DNA of 64,000 bases from Pleurocapsa sp. FMAR1 (GCF_963665995.1 NZ_OY762512.1:558001-622000), one strand, 5' to 3'; counted from the first letter of the stretch, positions 1 to 9,984 are shown. The notes: generated from the letters alone by a model not told the origin. Numbers and translations: made by a program.

Positions 1-2
1 TA

Positions 3-2936
3 CCAGAAGTAGATGGTAGAATTATCACCCGCGCTATTTCTTTTAAATCGGTACAAACCTGGAACAAAAAGCTAGAAACTAACGTGGTTGTTTATCAGCC
101 AAAAAGCGATCGCACGGATTTTGTCGCCGACTCAGCAGCTAACTGGGTTAATCTCGCTAATACAATACCTAAAGACAGGAAAGTAGCTTTAATTCTTGCT
201 AACTATCCTAACAAAGACGGCAGAATTGCTAACGGCGTGGGTTTAGATACTCCCGCAAGCTGTATTAAAATTCTTGAAGCTTTACAACAATCAGGATATA
301 CAGTTACAAATATGCCCAAGACGGGAGAGGAATTAATTCAACGTCTGACTACAGGTATTACCAACGATCCTGAAAGTCGCGCCTCTCGCCCAACATATCA
401 AAGTTTATCGATAGAAGATTATCAAAAGTATTGGCAGACATTACCTGAAGCGGTACAGCAAAGTATAACAAATAGATGGGGCGTTTCTGTTGAACATCCT
501 CATGAAATTGCCAAGCAGGATGGGGAGATGGGGAGATGGGGAGATAGGGAGATACAAATTCCTGGAATACAGTTGGGGAATGTGTTTGTAGGGATACAAC
601 CATCGCGGGGATACGATCGCGATCCTAGTTTAAATTACCATGCACCAGATCTAGAACCTACTCACGAGTATTTAGCTTATTATCATTGGCTAAGAAGTTG
701 CTTTGGGGTACAGGCGATCGTTCATGTCGGCAAACATGGCAACCTAGAATGGCTACCAGGGAAAAGCTTGGCATTATCAGCCAGTTGCTATCCTGAAGTT
801 GCCTTACAAACTATTCCCAATATCTATCCCTTTATTGTCAACGATCCAGGAGAAGGTTCACAAGCAAAAAGGCGATCGCAAGCCGTAATTATCGATCATC
901 TTACCCCGCCCCTTACCCGTGCGGAGTTATACGGTGGGTTAGAAAAATTAGAGGCTTTAATCGATGAATACTATGAAGCACAAAGCTTAGATCCGACTCG
1001 CTTAAATATTATTAGCGATCGCATTACTAAACTAGTTCAGCAAGAAAACTTAGACCAAGATTTAGGTATCAAACCCAATGAGACTGAAACTTTAGCGCAA
1101 TTTCTCTCTGTCGCTGATGGCTATCTCTGTGAACTAAAAGAAGCACAGATACGAGATGGTTTACATATCTTTGGGCAATGTCCCCAAGGAGAACAACTAC
1201 GAGATCTAATTATTGCGATCGCTCGTTCACCTAGTTATAACCGTATCGGTTTAACTCAGGCATTGGCAAAAGATTTTGGTTTGGATTTTGATCCTTTATT
1301 AGGCGGAGATGTAGGGGCGTGTCTTGGTGCGCGTTCCCTTGCGCCTAACGGCGACGCGGGGTCGCACCGCTTTCGCGAAACGCCCCTACAGGGTATTGCA
1401 GGTTTGCCAGATAATTATCTAACAGAATTAAAACAAGCTAGAAATAAAGGTGATGCGATCGCCATCCTCGAAGAAATTGCCATCGAATTAGTAGATAACT
1501 TGCTCAACAATACACTTCTTACCTCTTACTGTACGGGCGATTCGCGAATCGCCCCTAACCTATTACCTATTACCTCATTACAGCTTCAGTGGATTAAAAA
1601 CACCCTACTGCCGAATCTAATCAAAAGCGATCGCGAAATAACTAACCTAATCAAAGCTTTAGATGGCAAATATATACCCAGTGGTGCATCGGGCGCACCC
1701 ACTAGAGGTAGACCAGAAGTATTACCCACAGGACGTAACTTTTATTCGGTAGATATTCGCGGGATTCCTACCGAAACCGCCTGGGAAGTAGGCAGTAAAG
1801 CAGCAGAGGTAGTAATTGAACGCTATACCCAAGAAAACGGCGAATATCCCCAATCCTTGGCAATTTCTATCTGGGGAACCTCAACCATGCGGACTGGAGG
1901 CGATGACATCGCTCAAGTAATGGCATTAATGGGAGTAAGACCAGTCTGGGACGGGATGTCTCGACGAGTTGTGGATTTTGAAGTGTTGCCAGCCTCTATC
2001 TTAAATCGTCCTCGTGTGGATGTAACGGTACGGGTGTCAGGCTTTTTTAGGGACTCTTTCCCTAACATAATCAACTTATTAAATAAAATAACAAAAACTG
2101 TTGCTAGTTTGCCAGAAACGCCAGAGATTAATCCTCTAGCTAATGCAGTTGAGACAGAACAACAGCTATTACAAGAGGCGGGAATAGATGCTGAGGCAGC
2201 CCAAAAACGAGCTAGCTATCGGGTATTTGGCTCAAAACCAGGGGCTTACGGTGCGGGAATCCAGGGTTTAATTGAGGCGCAAAATTGGCAGAGTGATGAA
2301 GATTTAGCTAGAGCTTATCTTAACTGGAGTTCTTATGCTTATGATGGCAGTGGTCAAGGCTATGCTGCACCAGAATCCTTTAAGCGTCGCTTAAAACAAC
2401 TTCAGATCGTGCTACACAATCAAGACAATAGAGAACACGACATACTTGACTCTGATGACTACTATCAATTCCAGGGAGGAATGACTGCTGCGGTACGTAG
2501 TCTGACAGGAAAAAACCCAGAGGTGTATTTTGGCGATAACTCCCAGCCGAGTAATCCAAGAGTCAGAAAGTTAACCGAAGAAATAGCCAGGGTGTATAGA
2601 TCGCGAGTAATAAATCCTAAATGGATTAAAGGTGTAATGCGTCACGGTTATAAAGGTGCGTTTGAAATGGCAGCGACGGTAGATTATCTTTTTGCCTACG
2701 ATGCTACGGCCAATTGCGTCGCCGACTATATGTATGAGGGGGTAGCTCAAGCATATATTTTTGACGAACAAGTACAGCAATTTATTCAAGCCAAAAACCC
2801 CTGGGCTTTGCGGGATATGTCTGAAAGACTCTTGGAGGCACATCAACGAGGATTATGGCAAGATGTCGATGCACAAATGATTGATGATTTAAAAGCGATC
2901 GCTAATCAATCTGAAGGAGTGATTGAGGAAATTTAA
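3..2936 (+). CDS. cobN: Cobaltochelatase subunit CobN, 3' part (5' end outside window)
   Basis: CobN is the large subunit of the ATP-dependent chelatase that inserts cobalt into the corrin ring in aerobic cobalamin synthesis, and is related to the Mg-chelatase H subunit. The frame stays open to the window edge: an in-frame PEVDGRIITRAISFK stretch precedes the first internal GTG at 84, so that GTG is not the start. About 977 codons are visible. Family proteins are about 1,250 residues, so several hundred residues lie upstream. Recognisable blocks are HVGKHGNLEWLPGK, the SIWGTSTMRTGGDDIAQVM region and the C-terminal HGYKGAFEMAATVDYLFAYDAT block. The frame carries three stretches that look like intergenic repeats (522-553, 1311-1389, 1535-1554) without breaking it. 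A short gap separates it from the TPR-sulfotransferase. The family call is firm; whether the insertions affect activity is unknown. Confidence 0.93.
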   Translation, partial: PEVDGRIITRAISFKSVQTWNKKLETNVVVYQPKSDRTDFVADSAANWVNLANTIPKDRKVALILANYPNKDGRIANGVGLDTPASCIKILEALQQSGYTVTNMPKTGEELIQRLTTGITNDPESRASRPTYQSLSIEDYQKYWQTLPEAVQQSITNRWGVSVEHPHEIAKQDGEMGRWGDREIQIPGIQLGNVFVGIQPSRGYDRDPSLNYHAPDLEPTHEYLAYYHWLRSCFGVQAIVHVGKHGNLEWLPGKSLALSASCYPEVALQTIPNIYPFIVNDPGEGSQAKRRSQAVIIDHLTPPLTRAELYGGLEKLEALIDEYYEAQSLDPTRLNIISDRITKLVQQENLDQDLGIKPNETETLAQFLSVADGYLCELKEAQIRDGLHIFGQCPQGEQLRDLIIAIARSPSYNRIGLTQALAKDFGLDFDPLLGGDVGACLGARSLAPNGDAGSHRFRETPLQGIAGLPDNYLTELKQARNKGDAIAILEEIAIELVDNLLNNTLLTSYCTGDSRIAPNLLPITSLQLQWIKNTLLPNLIKSDREITNLIKALDGKYIPSGASGAPTRGRPEVLPTGRNFYSVDIRGIPTETAWEVGSKAAEVVIERYTQENGEYPQSLAISIWGTSTMRTGGDDIAQVMALMGVRPVWDGMSRRVVDFEVLPASILNRPRVDVTVRVSGFFRDSFPNIINLLNKITKTVASLPETPEINPLANAVETEQQLLQEAGIDAEAAQKRASYRVFGSKPGAYGAGIQGLIEAQNWQSDEDLARAYLNWSSYAYDGSGQGYAAPESFKRRLKQLQIVLHNQDNREHDILDSDDYYQFQGGMTAAVRSLTGKNPEVYFGDNSQPSNPRVRKLTEEIARVYRSRVINPKWIKGVMRHGYKGAFEMAATVDYLFAYDATANCVADYMYEGVAQAYIFDEQVQQFIQAKNPWALRDMSERLLEAHQRGLWQDVDAQMIDDLKAIANQSEGVIEEI
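522..553. repeat. GGGGAGAT-type tandem repeat inside cobN
   Basis: Four near-identical copies of a GGGGAGAT-like octamer lie in tandem and in frame, coding for a GEMGRWGDRE segment unlike the rest of CobN. Such G-rich runs normally sit between genes in cyanobacteria, so this looks like an in-frame expansion or insertion. Confidence 0.7.
1311..1389 (-). repeat. 79-bp palindromic repeat element inserted in frame in cobN
   Basis: The element is bounded by a perfect 10-bp inverted repeat (GTAGGGGCGT at 1311-1320, ACGCCCCTAC at 1380-1389). Its GC-rich interior, read as the reverse complement, matches the repeat at 47311-47362 (about 25 of 29 bases over the best stretch) and the cluster at 32686-32766. 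It keeps the cobN frame and codes for an Arg/Gly/Ala-rich stretch. It resembles a MITE or small dispersed repeat. Confidence 0.75.
1535..1554. repeat. 20-bp perfect palindrome inside cobN
   Basis: The 20 bases GGGCGATTCG|CGAATCGCCC are a perfect palindrome, in frame, and are followed by CCTAACCTATTACCTATTACC, which itself looks intergenic. The encoded TGDSRIAPNLLPITS is probably another inserted segment. Confidence 0.7.
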
Positions 2937-3013
2937 TCGTCATCAATATGGCGTAAATCTTATCTTGAGTGCAAGATAGAGGTCTAAATAAGTTTACAAA
3001 CTAGCCAAGCTGT

Positions 3014-4501
3014 ATGAATTTAGATGTTGCAGAATATCTTAAGTCAGCCGAAGAATATATTGCTCAGGAAAAATGGCAGGAAGCTAAAATTAATTTTCAA
3101 CGGGCAATTGAAATAGATCCTCATCGTTGGGATATTTATTTTAATTTAGGCGTAATTTTTTTAAAACAGCAACAATACGAAGCAGCAGTCAATAAGTTCG
3201 AGCAAGCTATTAGAATTAAGCCTGATTATGATTGGTCTTATAATAATTTGGGTGAAGCATTTTTAAAATTAGGTCGTCCTAAAGATGCAGTTCAATCTTT
3301 TATTCAAGCTGTAACTATTAATCAAAATAATCCTCAGTTTTACTATAATTTAGGCGAAGCTTTAGTTCAAAAAAATGCAGTCGATCAGGCACTTGTCTGT
3401 TTTCGTCAGGCACTAGAATTAGATCCAAAAGATCATCAGCTTCAGTTTCAATTAGGCAAATCTTTAAAAAATCAAGGCTTAACTAAAGAAGCAGTAGAGT
3501 GTTTTTGCCGAGCAATTAAGCTAAATCCTAACTATACTTTTGCCTATATTTCTTTAAGATATACAAAATTAGAGCCAAAACAGCGCGAGCACCTAATTAA
3601 CTTTTATCAACAAATATTAATCGATCATCCTCAGCAACCAGACGCTTTGGCTAATCTGGCTGACTTATTAGCTGCTCAAGGAAATATAGTAGAGGCGATC
3701 GCTTTTTCTCGTCAAGCTATTCAAACTAAAACAATCAAAGAAAACCCGCAGTTTGCTAAATTTGATTGGCAAATTAAAAAAAAAGCTCCAGATTTCATAA
3801 TTATTGGCGCAGGAAAATCTGGCACAACTTCTTTATACAGATATTTAGGCGATCACCAGCAAATACTATTACCAAATAAAAAAGAGCTACGTTTTTTTGA
3901 TCGAGACTTTGACTATGGCTATGAGTGGTATTTAGCTCAATTTCCTGGGATTAGCGATCGCGCCGATTTATTAACAGGAGAAGCTTCCCCTAGCTATTTC
4001 TTTTTACCCCATGTAGCTCAAAGAATCAAAGATTTGGCATCAGAAACTAAATTAATTGTGGTGCTACGCAATCCAGTAGAACGTACTATTTCTGACTATT
4101 ATCACAACCAAAAAGCGGAGAACAAGAACTTAAACTTAGAACAATTAATCGACTCAGAAATTACTTGGCTTGAACAAAAAAGTGAACAAGAATTAAGCTA
4201 CGGAGGTGGCTTATTATCCCAAAGTCTTTACTACTATAAATTAAAACGCTGGCTAAATATATTTCCCAGAAATCAGTTTTTAATTTTAAAAAGCGAGGAT
4301 TTATTTACTAATCCGAGTCTGGTAATGAGAGAAGTTTTAGATTATTTGAGCTTACCTAATATGCAAAAAGATGACTATTCAAAACATAATACTGGCTTTT
4401 ATCCTCAAGTTGAATTTAATTTAAAAAGTAAATTAAAAAGCTATTTTAAATCTCATAATCAAAAATTAGCAGACTATTTAAATATGAATTTTGATTGGTA
4501 A
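3014..4501 (+). CDS. TPR-repeat sulfotransferase
   Basis: The N-terminal half (about residues 5-235) is a series of TPR units, for example WDIYFNLGVIFLKQQQYEAA and PQFYYNLGEALVQKNAVDQA. The C-terminal half (about 255-495) is a PAPS-dependent sulfotransferase. Its 5'-phosphosulfate loop is IIGAGKSGTTSLYRYL, and its 3'-phosphate site is VVLRNPVERTISDYYHN. The domain ends in the usual LADYLN...W tail. The enzyme should transfer sulfate from PAPS to a glycan or protein, with the TPR part selecting the acceptor or partner. No signal peptide or membrane segment is seen, so it is probably cytoplasmic or peripheral. Bacterial relatives often sit in polysaccharide loci, but here the neighbours (cobN upstream, convergent dihydroorotase-like gene) give no substrate clue. 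The domain call is strong; the acceptor is unknown. Confidence 0.9.
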   Translation: MNLDVAEYLKSAEEYIAQEKWQEAKINFQRAIEIDPHRWDIYFNLGVIFLKQQQYEAAVNKFEQAIRIKPDYDWSYNNLGEAFLKLGRPKDAVQSFIQAVTINQNNPQFYYNLGEALVQKNAVDQALVCFRQALELDPKDHQLQFQLGKSLKNQGLTKEAVECFCRAIKLNPNYTFAYISLRYTKLEPKQREHLINFYQQILIDHPQQPDALANLADLLAAQGNIVEAIAFSRQAIQTKTIKENPQFAKFDWQIKKKAPDFIIIGAGKSGTTSLYRYLGDHQQILLPNKKELRFFDRDFDYGYEWYLAQFPGISDRADLLTGEASPSYFFLPHVAQRIKDLASETKLIVVLRNPVERTISDYYHNQKAENKNLNLEQLIDSEITWLEQKSEQELSYGGGLLSQSLYYYKLKRWLNIFPRNQFLILKSEDLFTNPSLVMREVLDYLSLPNMQKDDYSKHNTGFYPQVEFNLKSKLKSYFKSHNQKLADYLNMNFDW

Positions 4502-4614
4502 TCTTTCCAATAAAAGATGTCGGTTTATCCTGTCTTTATATCAAAGATGTATGCTTTTTATTTATTCATCAACACTGCTTAAACCCAGGGCTATTTGATT
4601 CTCGCTCTTCTTCC

Positions 4615-4718
4615 AGAGAATAAATTCTCTGTCTAACAAACAAAGTCCGTTTAAACGGACTTAAGATTTGCGGTGCGACCCAGCTGCTGTTCCAGCAGCC
4701 AAGAAATAGATTTCTTGG
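4615..4718. repeat. Composite of four perfect hairpins between convergent genes
   Basis: Four hairpins follow one another: 4615-4630 (7-bp arms), 4643-4662 (a perfect 20-bp palindrome around GTTTAAAC), 4683-4699 (7-bp arms) and 4699-4718 (8-bp arms). Between the second and third lies GCGGTGCGACCC, which is also the start of the repeat family seen at 1311-1389 and 47311-47362. A 71-codon minus-strand reading frame crosses the cluster but is not a credible gene. It may help separate the convergent transcripts. Confidence 0.75.
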
Positions 4719-4808
4719 TACATTAGATTCAAAATGAAATAGCTTTGACTTAAGCCAATGACTCATTACTTTACGGACGGACATTCGCCCCTAGCTGATT
4801 ACTAATAG

Positions 4809-6080
4809 CTAGCTGTTCCAGGTTTTAATAACTTTTCCTATAATTTGTTGATTATAAAAAGGCGTATTAGCAGCAGAAGATTTGAGATTTTCTTGATTAG
4901 CTAACCAAGTTTTTTGCGAATCGAATAATATTAAATTAGCAGCATCGTCTAGCGCGATCGCTATAGGTTCTTGTTGTAGACATTGACGGGGACGACTACT
5001 CAAACCCTGCCATAGTTCTAAAGCAGATAGTTTTCCAGTTTCTACTAGTCCTTGCCATAAAAGAGGTAGAGCTAACTCCAAACCAATTACTCCTGGTGGT
5101 GCAAGAGCAAATGCTACGGTTTTTTCTTCGTAGGTATATGCCTGATGGTCAATGGCGATCGCATCAATAATTCCTTGTTTAACTCCAGTAATTAATGCAG
5201 CCTGGTCTTTTTTATCTCCCAAGGGTGGTTCAAGGCGCAAATTGGGGTCATAGCTACCCACTGCATCATCATTCCATAACAGATGCATCCAGGTCGTGCT
5301 GGCGGTTATCGTTACGCCTCTGGCTTTGGCATCGGCAATCAACTCCACTCCTCTTTTCGTAGAAACGCGCATAATATGAACGGGAGTCGGAATTTCTGCC
5401 ACTATTTCTAAGACTGCTGCTATAATTGCTGCCTCTGAAAAAGCAGGATTTCCCAACATACCGTAACAAATAGAGGTTATTCCTTCTCGAACTACTCCTT
5501 TTCCTGCTAGTTCGTTGCAGTTAAGAGCGATCGCCATCGGCTTTTGCCAAGGTTGAACATATTCCAAAACCTGTCTAAATAGATTCAAATCACTTAAATT
5601 ATAGCGATCGGCAAAGCCAATTACTCCTGCCTTTAATTCTCCCAGTTCACTCATCTGTTTGGTATCGGTAACATGGGAAACAGCACCCCAAAAACTTAGC
5701 TGAGATACAGGCTTGTTGCGATCGTCATTGGTTAAATAGCTACTTTTTTGCTTAACAGCAGCTAATATTTCAGCATTATCAATCCGAGGTAGAGTGTCAG
5801 GTAAAATTCCTACTTGCGTAAACCCCCCCGCAGCAGCAGACTGAGCCAAAGCTAATAAAGTTTCTCTGGCTTCATTTCCAGGTTCTCCACTATGGCTATA
5901 TAAATCTACTAATCCTGTTCCCAAGACCAAATTTTGTCCTGAAAGTATTTGTGCTTCGGTGGGATAGTCCGTCAGGCGATCGCCAATTTGCTTGATTTTA
6001 CCGTTTTCAATTAGCACATCCGACAAGCGATCGATTTCTTGAGTAGGGTCAATTACTCTTACCTGTTGCAGTAGTTCCAT
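4809..6080 (-). CDS. Dihydroorotase-like protein lacking most metal ligands
   Basis: This is a full-length amidohydrolase-fold protein (423 residues) of the dihydroorotase family. The order of motifs is kept, including EPG..EARETL, the PPLGDKKDQAAL block, IDAIAIDH and the APPGVIGLELALP end. Yet catalytic metal ligands are changed. The usual DxHxH reads D59-L-Y-S-H63, the following Arg is Gly, the HCED histidine is Asn (LNCNE), the HI.H.S histidine is Arg (HIMRVS), and the PHH motif is WMH. Proteobacterial genomes carry a comparable inactive paralogue, PyrC' (PyrX), that scaffolds aspartate transcarbamoylase. I infer a structural or regulatory partner, or a changed chemistry, rather than a classical dihydroorotase. 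It stands alone, back to back with purA across about 150 bp. Confidence 0.82.
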   Translation of the reverse strand: MELLQQVRVIDPTQEIDRLSDVLIENGKIKQIGDRLTDYPTEAQILSGQNLVLGTGLVDLYSHSGEPGNEARETLLALAQSAAAGGFTQVGILPDTLPRIDNAEILAAVKQKSSYLTNDDRNKPVSQLSFWGAVSHVTDTKQMSELGELKAGVIGFADRYNLSDLNLFRQVLEYVQPWQKPMAIALNCNELAGKGVVREGITSICYGMLGNPAFSEAAIIAAVLEIVAEIPTPVHIMRVSTKRGVELIADAKARGVTITASTTWMHLLWNDDAVGSYDPNLRLEPPLGDKKDQAALITGVKQGIIDAIAIDHQAYTYEEKTVAFALAPPGVIGLELALPLLWQGLVETGKLSALELWQGLSSRPRQCLQQEPIAIALDDAANLILFDSQKTWLANQENLKSSAANTPFYNQQIIGKVIKTWNS

Positions 6081-6162
6081 TCTTTGCTTTTGGTTTACAA
6101 GTTAATCGCTGATAGCTTTACAGGCTTTTAATTGTCTTGATAGAACTAACATTTAATAGTAG

Positions 6163-6192
6163 TTGACATTATGTACTGCAAATCATCATAAT
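6163..6192 (+). promoter_or_regulatory. Candidate sigma-70 promoter of purA
   Basis: TTGACA at 6163-6168 is followed after 18 bp by CATAAT at 6187-6192, about 36 bp upstream of the purA start. Both hexamers are close to consensus. No experimental support is visible. Confidence 0.5.
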
Positions 6193-6213
6193 AATAGTTT
6201 GTGTAAACTTTAG

Positions 6214-7557
<1,344 letters not shown>

Positions 7558-7645
7558 CAAATCTAACCTGTAACAAGGTAAGCAAACTGCAAACCGTAGT
7601 TAAAATATTGAACCATATTACTTACTATCAAAATAATTAAAGACT

Positions 7646-8317
7646 ATGAACATTACAGTTGAATGCAAAAGCAGACCTGAAGGGAGTAAACCCAGAGCAT
7701 TACGTCGCGAAGGATTAATTCCTGTTGCCTTGTATGGTCATGATGGAGCTAACTCTGTTTCTCTGACAATACCTGCAAAAGAAGCACAAATGCTATTAAG
7801 ACAAGCAGCAATTAATAACACGCTAGTTGATTTGCAAGTTCCAGATATTTCTTGGAAAGGCAAGGCTTTAATTAGAGAAGTACAGGCTCATCCTTGGAAA
7901 AGAACCTTAAATCATCTCAGTTTCTTTACTGTTTCTGCCGACCAACAGGTAGAGATTGTTGTTCCAATAATACTTGTAGGTGAAGCTGCTGGTACCGAAG
8001 AAGGGGGAATTGTCGAGCAAATCATGACTGAATTGAATATTGCTTGTGCTGCTGACAAAATTCCTGAATCTATTGAAATTGACGTAACCAGTTTTGAAAT
8101 TGGTAGCCTTTTACACGTAGGAGAAATTGCTCTACCAGAAGGTGCTGTTGTTTTAGATGATCCTGAAAGAACCGCTATTTCGGTTGTTGTTCCAGCCAAG
8201 CCTGTGACCGAAGACGAAGAAACTACAGAAACAGAAATTATAGGAGAGTCAGAAGAATCAACCGAAGCAGCAGATTCAGAAGAATTAGCCGAAGCAGCAG
8301 ATTCGGAAAAATCTTAG
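7646..8317 (+). CDS. rplY: 50S ribosomal protein L25 (general stress protein Ctc form)
   Basis: This is the long L25/TL5/CTC form. The N-terminal 5S rRNA-binding domain (about residues 1-92) is followed by the beta-rich CTC domain up to about residue 185, with the FFTVSADQQVEIVVPI and DPERTAISVV blocks. The last 30 or so residues are a Glu/Ser/Ala-rich tail with two near-repeats of EAADSEEL, typical of cyanobacterial and thermus-type L25. It binds 5S rRNA in the central protuberance of the 50S subunit. A strong hairpin terminator follows at 8388. Confidence 0.95.
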   Translation: MNITVECKSRPEGSKPRALRREGLIPVALYGHDGANSVSLTIPAKEAQMLLRQAAINNTLVDLQVPDISWKGKALIREVQAHPWKRTLNHLSFFTVSADQQVEIVVPIILVGEAAGTEEGGIVEQIMTELNIACAADKIPESIEIDVTSFEIGSLLHVGEIALPEGAVVLDDPERTAISVVVPAKPVTEDEETTETEIIGESEESTEAADSEELAEAADSEKS

Positions 8318-8387
8318 TGAAGCTGATTTTCAGGTTTAGAATTTAGCTTTCGATTTTTGCAAAAACTTGCTGTACGTGCAGACTTTA

Positions 8388-8415
8388 CCAGGAATATTTG
8401 ATATTCCTGGTTTTT
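8388..8415 (+). terminator. Rho-independent terminator after rplY
   Basis: A perfect 10-bp stem (8388-8397 with 8401-8410), a 3-nt TTG loop and an immediate TTTTT run lie 70 bp downstream of the rplY stop. The left flank lacks an A-run, so it should act on the plus strand only. Confidence 0.9.
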
Positions 8416-8476
8416 GCTATTTGTGCCGAGAAGCTACCTAAGAAAAGTTTTATTATGTAATTTAGCAATTTGCCGA

Positions 8477-8851
8477 TCACTTCTTCTTTGCCTGATGTAA
8501 AATTAAGCGATTTCCTTCTGGATCATAAGCATAAATCTCCTGACCATGGGAACTATATATTATTTCTCCTGGTGGAGTGTAACCCATATCAGCTAGAAAA
8601 GCGATCGCCTGTTCTAAATTTTCTACCTCGATACATAAGCTCATACTGCTGCTAATATTATCGAACTCCAACTTTCGTTCCGTTTTGGGTTGAAAGATGC
8701 CCAAACGCAGTTTTTGTAATTGGAACTCTCCGTAAACCCCAGGAAGATAAACTGTAGGCTGTTTTTGTAACAGATGACTATAAAAGTCAATTAAAGCTTG
8801 AATATTATTAGTAGATATAGTGACAAAGACATCCAGATAATCAAAATTCAT
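8477..8851 (-). CDS. VOC (glyoxalase/bleomycin-resistance fold) protein
   Basis: A single VOC domain begins at MNFDYLDVFVTISTNNIQALIDFYSHLL and ends with the typical IYAYDPEGNRLILHQ. The middle SLCIEVENLEQAIAFLADMGY is the second beta-alpha-beta module. The ATG at 8851 is preferred: a longer reading frame to 8908 adds a hydrophobic, non-family N-terminus. Members bind a divalent metal and include glyoxalase I, dioxygenases and antibiotic-binding proteins; the ligand here cannot be read from sequence. It converges on rplY. Confidence 0.82.
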   Translation of the reverse strand: MNFDYLDVFVTISTNNIQALIDFYSHLLQKQPTVYLPGVYGEFQLQKLRLGIFQPKTERKLEFDNISSSMSLCIEVENLEQAIAFLADMGYTPPGEIIYSSHGQEIYAYDPEGNRLILHQAKKK

Positions 8852-9240
8852 ACAATCTTTAAAGTTATTCCCTAAGAATCCATTTATAGTAAAGAATATA
8901 CAAAACATATTAAGCTAGTAAAGCCTAGCGTTTAAACTCTTGAACCTGTTTTGGTAATATAGTTTACTTTGCAATCTTAAAAGTATGGTCTTGTTCTCAA
9001 GTATTCCATTGGTATATATAGCAGTTAATAACCAATTTTTAGTAACATCTAAACTCAAATAAAATACTCATTAATCAAATTAATATTAATTTTTTACTAA
9101 AGATAGCCCTATTTATTTAAACACTGTTTTACACAACAATTTAATCAATTAGCTGTGAATGATATAGTAATCTTCAATCACTGCTTAATAGTATTTTGAA
9201 AAATCATAAATCAAATTAATTTAAAAGTATATTTAATCTA
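8852..9240. other. AT-rich non-coding interval
   Basis: Apart from the possible promoter regions of the two divergent flanking genes I see no gene, hairpin or repeat here. The sequence is very AT-rich. Confidence 0.6.
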
Positions 9241-9960
9241 ATGATCAAAGTCTTAATAGTAGACGATCAAAAAACAGTCCAAGAAATTATAAAAAGTTAT
9301 ATTGAAGAAGAATCAGGCTTAGAACTTGTTGGTTGTGCTGAAAATGGTCAAGAAGCCATAGATTTAATTCAAGCACATCGACCTAATATCGTATTGATGG
9401 ATATTGAAATGCCTATTTTGGATGGGCTGTCAGCTACCAAAATTATTACTGAAAAGTTTATAGATACTAGTGTCTTAATTATTAGCGTTCACAATGAAGA
9501 TACCTATTTAAATTCTGCTTTACAGGTAGGTGCCAAAGGATACCTCAAGAAAAATACTCCCGCCAAGGAATTAGTCAACGCCATTTATTCTGCTTATAAA
9601 GGATATTTTCAGTTAGGACCTGGCTTACTGGAAAAATATTTGCATAAAGTTACTGATTCTCAATCCAATTCCCAGGAAATAGAGCAGCTAAAATCAGTAA
9701 TACTTCAGCAGTCTAAACTGCTAGAAAATTTGAATACTGACTACAGTAGACAATCAAGACGCGATCCTCATAGTCAGGATAGAAAATCTAAGAATCAATA
9801 CTCTTTAGAAAATCAATACGCTAATTTGGAACAGCAAGTAAATTATCTTAGCAGCTTTGTAAAAAAACTCAATCAAAGAGTTGGTTTTCTGCAACAGTTT
9901 GGTGTTCTAATAACACTGTGTTGCGTAATTTTGGGCATATTGCTGCTAGCCACTTTATAA
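9241..9960 (+). CDS. Response regulator with coiled coil and C-terminal membrane anchor
   Basis: Residues 1-120 are a receiver domain with acidic D8/D9, phospho-acceptor D54 (LMDIEMP), S82 and K103 in GYLKK. There is no helix-turn-helix output domain. Instead residues about 130-215 are polar and rich in Glu/Gln/Leu heptads (IEQLKSVILQQSKLLENLN, YANLEQQVNYLSSFVKKLNQ), suggesting a coiled coil. The protein ends in one hydrophobic helix, FGVLITLCCVILGILLLATL. I infer a receiver tethered to the membrane, perhaps signalling through partner binding. No kinase gene is adjacent. It lies alone between an AT-rich gap and a decayed transporter gene. Confidence 0.85.
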   Translation: MIKVLIVDDQKTVQEIIKSYIEEESGLELVGCAENGQEAIDLIQAHRPNIVLMDIEMPILDGLSATKIITEKFIDTSVLIISVHNEDTYLNSALQVGAKGYLKKNTPAKELVNAIYSAYKGYFQLGPGLLEKYLHKVTDSQSNSQEIEQLKSVILQQSKLLENLNTDYSRQSRRDPHSQDRKSKNQYSLENQYANLEQQVNYLSSFVKKLNQRVGFLQQFGVLITLCCVILGILLLATL

Positions 9961-9984
9961 ATAGTAAAGAATGCTCAAAAGATC

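Noticed and set aside
4569-4784. 71-codon minus-strand reading frame
   Set aside because: It runs through four hairpins of repeat DNA and has no protein-like motif.
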